Shown here in pieces: positions 59,809-64,000 of a stretch of 64,000 nt of DNA. Under the pieces are notes generated by a model. That model made no database searches, was not told the DNA's origin, and worked only from the letters and a program-made list of their open reading frames with translations. The stretch covers positions 186,001 through 250,000 of the forward strand of contig NZ_FBXK01000005.1 of assembly GCF_900013425.1 (NCBI RefSeq). Direction: 5' to 3'. Both the position numbers and the translations under genes were made by a program. The stretch's first letter is position 1. Every line of letters begins with the position of its first letter. This DNA is from Sphingobium sp. Z007 (lineage in GTDB: Bacteria > Pseudomonadota > Alphaproteobacteria > Sphingomonadales > Sphingomonadaceae).

Positions 59809-60885
59809 ATGGCAGTGACGGCGAACAGGTGGATAGCGGCCAAGCGTTTCGCCAAGCTGGCGCTTGCGGTCACGGCGTCGGGCTGCGCGGCGCCTTTGCC
59901 GCTGCGATCCGCGGACTGTGGAACCGGTGCGCCGATCATCACCGCCGCGCCTGACGGGCGGATGGCGACCACTACCCTGTCCGTGCTCACTTATAATATC
60001 GAAGGGCTAAGCTGGCCTGCTCGCTCTGGCCGCGCACCGTCGCTGCGCGCCATCGGCGACCGCTTGGCACGCCTGCGCGCAACAGGAGAGGCGCCCGACA
60101 TCGTCCTGTTTCAGGAAATGTTCAGCGGCGCGGCGAAGAGAGCGGTGGCCGCGACCGGCTATCCCGCGATCGTCACTGGTCCCCGCCGCACCACCCGCGC
60201 CCGCGACGTGACGAAGAAAACGCTGCCCGGAAAATCGCATATCAAGCGCGGCGAAATCGGCCTGCATATAGCGGGCAGCGGCCTGGCCATCGCCTCACGC
60301 TATCCGATCGTGCAGGTCGATATGCACGCCTATGGCCGTCGCTCCTGCGCCGGGATAGACTGCCTTGCCAATAAGGGGATCGTGCTGGCGCGCATCGCCA
60401 TCCCCGGCGTGCCGACGCCGATCGACATCTTCGACACGCACATGAACAGCCGTGGCGCTTCACGCGCGCCGGCCCGTCGCAATCTCGCCGCGCACGACCG
60501 CCAGTCGCTAGAAGCCTCCGCCTTCATCGATCGCAGCCATGACGATGCCTATCCGCTGATCTTCGGTGGCGATTTCAACATGCGCCATTCCGAATCGCGT
60601 TGGGAGAATTTCTCGCGCTATCAATCGCTCGATCTGGTCCATCGGGTCTGCACCGCCCCCGCGGCGGACTGCGATGTGCGCCTGTCCTGGGACGGCGACG
60701 CACCGTGGATGGACACGCAGGATCTGCAGTTTTTCTGGCCGGGCAATAGGGTGTCGATCCACCCGATCCGGGTCGAGTCGATGTTCGACGGCGGCGACAG
60801 CGGACCCAAGTTGTCCGACCATGACGGCTTGCTGGTCACCTATCGACTATCCTGGCCCCGGGACCAGCCCGCGCAGGGCTGCTGA
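59809..60885 (+). CDS. Endonuclease/exonuclease/phosphatase-family lipoprotein
   Basis: 358 residues with a lipobox-like ASGC near residue 25, so probably lipidated in the envelope. The EEP fold is visible: TYNIEGL, IVLFQEMF (metal Glu), DIFDTHMNSRG, IFGGDFNMRHSE and SDHDGLLV (catalytic His). Could cleave phosphodiesters such as sphingomyelin, phospholipid or nucleic acid; not determinable here. Convergent with the phosphorylase gene. Confidence 0.8.
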   Translation: MAVTANRWIAAKRFAKLALAVTASGCAAPLPLRSADCGTGAPIITAAPDGRMATTTLSVLTYNIEGLSWPARSGRAPSLRAIGDRLARLRATGEAPDIVLFQEMFSGAAKRAVAATGYPAIVTGPRRTTRARDVTKKTLPGKSHIKRGEIGLHIAGSGLAIASRYPIVQVDMHAYGRRSCAGIDCLANKGIVLARIAIPGVPTPIDIFDTHMNSRGASRAPARRNLAAHDRQSLEASAFIDRSHDDAYPLIFGGDFNMRHSESRWENFSRYQSLDLVHRVCTAPAADCDVRLSWDGDAPWMDTQDLQFFWPGNRVSIHPIRVESMFDGGDSGPKLSDHDGLLVTYRLSWPRDQPAQGC

Positions 60886-60887
60886 GG

Positions 60888-61514
60888 TCAGGCGGCGCGC
60901 GCCAGCGCAGCGGGCAGCATATCGACCGCTCCCGCAAGCCGTTCGTCCAGCAGGCCCAGCAATGCCGTCCAGCTGTCGATATGGTCAAGCTCCCCCGGTC
61001 CGTCGGATATGCCGCGCAGGCCCATCAACGGCACGTCGAAACGCGCGCAGGCCCGCGCTACCGCGAACGTCTCCATGTCGACCATATCGGCATCGATCGC
61101 GGCATAATCCTCGCCACCGACGATATTCGCGCCGGTCGACAGGCGGGCGAGCGGCAGGGGCAGCGGCGTCGCCAGCGGCAGATCGACGGGGTGATCGATG
61201 AACGGCGTGACCCCCTTGGTAAAGCCCAGCCGCGACGCATCCATGTCGCGCCACGACACGCTCGCCACCTGGAATATGTCGCCCAGCGGGCAAAGGCGCG
61301 ATCCCGCCGAACCCAGGCACACCACAAGGTCGGGCAAAGTGCCTTGTCGCCCAAGTTCCTGCAAAGCCATCCCCGCGGCCAGCGCCGCTTCGACCGGTCC
61401 CACGCCGGTCAGCATCGGCCTCAATCGCGCGCGCAGATGCGGCCCATATTCCGCTTCGACCGCCATCACGAACAGCACGCGCCGCCCGCTTATGGTTTCG
61501 CACCCCGTCGTCAT
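60888..61514 (-). CDS. PNP/UDP-family nucleoside phosphorylase-like protein
   Basis: 208 residues in the MTA/SAH-nucleosidase and nucleoside phosphorylase superfamily. Recognised by ADMVDMETFAVARAC, the conserved purine/ribose site, and GLRGISDGPGE near the end. LTGVGPVEAALAAG and LGSAGSRLCPLGD match the front part. Sequence is shorter than classical MtnN (about 230), so the substrate is uncertain. Confidence 0.78.
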   Translation of the reverse strand: MTTGCETISGRRVLFVMAVEAEYGPHLRARLRPMLTGVGPVEAALAAGMALQELGRQGTLPDLVVCLGSAGSRLCPLGDIFQVASVSWRDMDASRLGFTKGVTPFIDHPVDLPLATPLPLPLARLSTGANIVGGEDYAAIDADMVDMETFAVARACARFDVPLMGLRGISDGPGELDHIDSWTALLGLLDERLAGAVDMLPAALARAA

Positions 61515-61608
61515 GGCCGGTCCCGCCCCTTATTGCCTGTCCGTAATGTTCGGGACATCCCTCTGACAGCCGGGCAGGCTATAGTCGAGGCCCCGTTCAC
61601 TTCACGAG

Positions 61609-61773
61609 ATGACTATGCGCATGTCCGCTCCCATTCACTTCCCCGTCCGATTTGTCGATCAAGACGTGATTACCGCCGCCGATATAGAGGCCTGGGTGAA
61701 GGTAGAGCGCGCCCTGTCGGGCAAAGGCGCCGTCTGTCGCACGTCGCGCCAGGGACGTGCCGCCGTCCGCTGA
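61609..61773 (+). CDS. Small hypothetical protein (54 aa)
   Basis: ATG at 61609 to TGA at 61773. Sequence PIHFPVRFVDQDVITAADIEAWVKVERALSGKG looks protein-like (balanced charge, periodic helix), but there is no close match I know. A second ATG (61615) and third (61621) are in frame. Placed between the nucleosidase gene and a tRNA; it may be noise. The rest of 61515-61839 holds no other feature apart from the hairpin near 61802. Confidence 0.4.
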   Translation: MTMRMSAPIHFPVRFVDQDVITAADIEAWVKVERALSGKGAVCRTSRQGRAAVR

Positions 61774-61801
61774 ACTGGATCGATAAAAGGATGGAAATGA
61801 G

Positions 61802-61835
61802 AAAGCCCGCCGCTTCACCAGAAGCGACGGGCTTT
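61802..61835. terminator. Hairpin terminator next to tRNA-Val
   Basis: AAAGCCCG-CGCTTC / GAAGCG-CGGGCTTT stem with loop ACCA. On the minus strand it follows the tRNA 3' end and a T-rich stretch comes after; on the plus strand it could end the 54-aa ORF. Confidence 0.75.
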
Positions 61836-61839
61836 GTCA

Positions 61840-61914
61840 TGGTGGGCGTGGCAAGGATTGAACTTGCGACCCCTGCGATGTCAACACAGTGCTCTACCAC
61901 TGAGCTACACGCCC
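61840..61914 (-). tRNA. tRNA-Val (GAC)
   Basis: Folds to a full cloverleaf on the minus strand: acceptor GGGCGTG/CACGCCC, D arm GCTC..GAGC, anticodon stem CTGTG/CGCAG with loop TTGACAT (anticodon GAC, valine), T arm GCAAG-TTCAATC-CTTGC and an encoded CCA end at 61840-61842. Confidence 0.95.
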
Positions 61915-62043
61915 GCCGTGGAGGGGGCCAATAACGGGGGTAGGGCGACCACGCAAGCAGGAAATTGAAACGCGCCGATATTCTTCTGGACAGGGCAGGG
62001 ACGACCCATATGCTGCGATGCAAACAGGGGGACGCCAAGACAT

Positions 62044-63375
62044 ATGCTGCCATCGCCATCTTCGCCCATTCAGGCGGCGCCCCGGCTACCCTTTTATCGT
62101 CAGCTCTACGTCCAGGTGCTGGTCGCGATCGCGCTTGGCGTCCTGATCGGGCATTTCTGGCCCGATGCGGGCAAGCAGCTCAAGCCCTTGGGCGAAGCTT
62201 TCATCAAGCTGGTGAAGATGATCATCGCGCCGGTCATTTTCCTGACCATCGTCACCGGCATTGCGGGGATGAAGGAACTGGGCGCGATCGGCCGGGTGGC
62301 GGCCAAGGCCTTCGCCTATTTCCTGACCTTTTCCACGCTGGCGCTGATCGTCGGCCTGATCGTCGCGAATGTGGTGCAGCCAGGCGCGGGCCTCAACATC
62401 GATCCGGCCACCCTGGATGCAGGCAAGGTCGCGGATTATGCGCATAAGGCGCATGAGAGCAGCCTGACCGGCTTTTTGATGAACATCATCCCATCGACGA
62501 TGGTGTCGGCGGTGGCGGACGGCAACATTCTCCAGGTGCTGTTCGTGGCGATCCTGTTCGGCATTGCGCTCACCATGATCGGCGACAAGGCGCAGCCGCT
62601 GATGACGGTGCTCGAATCCGCCAGCCATGCTGTGTTCAAGCTGGTCGCCCTGCTGATGAAGGCCGCACCGATCGGCGCGTTCGGGGCGATGGCCTTCACC
62701 ATCGGCGAATATGGGGTCGGCACGCTCGCCAATCTCGCCGGGCTGGTGGCGACCTTCTATCTGACCGCGCTGCTGTTCGTGCTGGTGGTGCTGGGGACAG
62801 TGGCTTGGTTCGCCGGCTTCAACATCCTGCACCTCATCCGCTATCTGAAGGCGGAACTGCTGCTGGTGCTGGGCACCTCCTCGTCCGAAGCCGCGCTGCC
62901 CAGCCTGATCGAGAAGATGGAGCGGGCCGGTTGCCGCAAGTCGGTCGTGGGCCTGGTCGTGCCGACCGGCTACAGCTTCAACCTGGACGGCACCAACATC
63001 TACATGACACTCGCGGCCTTGTTCATCGCCCAAGCGTGCAACGTCGATATCAGTCTGGAGCAGCAGATATTGCTGCTGCTGGTCGCGATGATCTCGTCCA
63101 AGGGTGCGGCCGGCGTCACCGGTGCGGGCTTCATCACGCTGGCCGCGACGCTCTCGATCGTGCCGTCGGTGCCGGTCGCGGGGATGACGCTGATCCTGGG
63201 CGTCGACCGCTTCATGAGCGAAGTGCGGGCGCTCACCAATTTCATCGGCAATGCGGTGGCGACGGTGGTGGTGTCAGCCTGGGAAAAGGGGCTGGACCGC
63301 GAACGGTTCAATGCCGCCATGGCCGGCCGACCGCTCGATCCCACGCCGGACATGGAAGAAGTGGTTCCCGATTAA
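62044..63375 (+). CDS. dctA: Dicarboxylate/amino-acid:cation symporter
   Basis: Membrane uptake protein of the glutamate/C4-dicarboxylate symporter family, 443 residues. Signature helices: [21 protein letters not shown], the Ser-rich hairpin [15 protein letters not shown] and [25 protein letters not shown]. DctA is the nearest reading; a glutamate/aspartate carrier (GltP) cannot be excluded. Its stop TAA overlaps the stop of the convergent cpdR. Confidence 0.9.
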   Translation: MLPSPSSPIQAAPRLPFYRQLYVQVLVAIALGVLIGHFWPDAGKQLKPLGEAFIKLVKMIIAPVIFLTIVTGIAGMKELGAIGRVAAKAFAYFLTFSTLALIVGLIVANVVQPGAGLNIDPATLDAGKVADYAHKAHESSLTGFLMNIIPSTMVSAVADGNILQVLFVAILFGIALTMIGDKAQPLMTVLESASHAVFKLVALLMKAAPIGAFGAMAFTIGEYGVGTLANLAGLVATFYLTALLFVLVVLGTVAWFAGFNILHLIRYLKAELLLVLGTSSSEAALPSLIEKMERAGCRKSVVGLVVPTGYSFNLDGTNIYMTLAALFIAQACNVDISLEQQILLLLVAMISSKGAAGVTGAGFITLAATLSIVPSVPVAGMTLILGVDRFMSEVRALTNFIGNAVATVVVSAWEKGLDRERFNAAMAGRPLDPTPDMEEVVPD

Positions 63376-63758
63376 GGCCCGTCGGTGGATGCCGGCACGC
63401 TTTCGGCGCCGAACATCCGTTCGACTTCCAGCACCAGGTCGCGCAGGTGGAAGGGTTTGGACAGCACCTTGGCCTGCGGCACCGCCTTGCCGGCCTTCAG
63501 CGTGACCGCGGCAAAGCCGGTGATGAACATGATGCGCATGTCCGGCGCCACGGACGCGGCATGTTGGGCCAGTTCGATGCCGTCCATTTCGGGCATCACG
63601 ATATCGGTCAAAAGCAGGTCAAACCGGTCCGACTCGATATGAGGCAACGCGTCGCGGCCATTTTCCACCGACACGACCTCATAACCCGACCGTTCCAGCG
63701 CGCGGGCCAGATAGGTCCGCATGCTCTCGTCATCTTCGGCCAATAAAATGCGAACCAT
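63372..63758 (-). CDS. cpdR: CpdR-like single-domain response regulator
   Basis: 128 residues, receiver only: [18 protein letters not shown], phospho-acceptor Asp52 in [12 protein letters not shown], and Lys in [12 protein letters not shown]. In Caulobacter and relatives CpdR steers ClpXP proteolysis of CtrA and others; the name here rests on similarity of the N terminus and on the neighbouring N-formylglutamate amidohydrolase, an association I recall from other alphaproteobacteria. ATG at 63758 is chosen; the frame continues to 63881 without family sequence. Confidence 0.82.
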   Translation of the reverse strand: MVRILLAEDDESMRTYLARALERSGYEVVSVENGRDALPHIESDRFDLLLTDIVMPEMDGIELAQHAASVAPDMRIMFITGFAAVTLKAGKAVPQAKVLSKPFHLRDLVLEVERMFGAESVPASTDGP

Positions 63759-63900
63759 TGCCCCCAACACTCTCATCCGGCCGCTCCGCAGCCCTTGGCG
63801 CACACCCGACGGGGTGGCGCGAAGCCGCACTATATGCGACAAGGTGTAAATATTATCCAGCCGGGCAAGATTTTTCGGCACGCTGGCGAAAGGAGCCGCA

Positions 63901-64000
63901 TTGGATCATCCCGCGCCGCGCGCCCCGACCCATAGCGAGACCGCTTTCGACCTTTATGGTCCAGCGATCCCCGATCGCCCCGTCCTGATTTCCGTCCCCC
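63901..64000 (+). CDS. N-formylglutamate amidohydrolase, 5' part (cut by window end)
   Basis: Only about 33 residues are inside the window. TTG start at 63901 has AAAGGAG upstream with suitable spacing. The peptide contains FDLYGPAIPDRPVLISVP, which is how N-formylglutamate amidohydrolase-family proteins of alphaproteobacteria begin. It runs divergently from cpdR. The active site is beyond the window. Confidence 0.7.
   Translation, partial: MDHPAPRAPTHSETAFDLYGPAIPDRPVLISVP

Overview
The window looks like a chromosomal segment of a sphingomonad (Alphaproteobacteria, Sphingobium/Sphingomonas-like). Base composition is GC-rich, with house-keeping genes of alphaproteobacterial type: petABC, CpdR next to an N-formylglutamate amidohydrolase-like start, oxygen-dependent hemF, lipB, queC/queE, argG/argD/argF. 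Two families of intergenic palindromes resemble sphingomonad repeats. The assignment rests on gene content and protein style, not on a database search.

Layout. 1-5.5 kb: a proline/alanine-rich membrane-anchored protein, argG, an exported EF-hand protein and an OmpR-type two-component pair. 5.8-22.7 kb: first half of a flagellar cluster. On the minus strand it has motAB and the long flgBCDEFGHIJKL operon. On the plus strand it has a second, divergent MotA/MotB-like pair, flgA-flgM-(flgN-like), a lytic transglycosylase, flhA and fliA (sigma-28). 22.7-26.2 kb: opgH and opgG (osmoregulated periplasmic glucans), which split the cluster. 26.3-45.6 kb: second flagellar half: fliC, a sigma-54 activator, fliEFGHIJKLMNOPQR-flhB, a GT87-like membrane protein, an unknown small gene, fliD and fliS. 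45.7-64 kb: argD, argF, hslO, queC/queE, lipB, trmL-hemF-GNAT, petABC, apt, an exo/endonuclease-phosphatase lipoprotein, a nucleoside phosphorylase-like gene, tRNA-Val(GAC), dctA, cpdR and the start of an N-formylglutamate amidohydrolase.

How it works together. Four near-perfect sigma-54 promoters of form TTGGCAC-N5-TTGCT lie before flgB, flgG, flgA and the transglycosylase-flhA-fliA unit. Five sigma-28-type sites of form TAAA-N15-(G/T)CCGTnnT lie before motAB, flgM (weaker), fliC, the unknown gene at 43256 and fliD. This reads as a complete hierarchy. The NtrC-family activator at 27491 drives sigma-54 hook-basal-body operons, one of which makes FliA. FliA then drives filament, cap, stator and flgM, with FlgM as checkpoint. 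The set (FliA, FlgM, FliS, sigma-54; no flbT/flaF, flhF/flhG or che genes seen) is unlike the Caulobacter-type alphaproteobacterial system and more like gamma/betaproteobacterial ones.

Oddities worth following: a second stator-like pair, a FliM without the N-terminal CheY-binding motif, a very short hook protein, an FlgH without a lipidation cysteine, a glycosyltransferase-like gene in the export operon, and an unknown gene with its own sigma-28 site.
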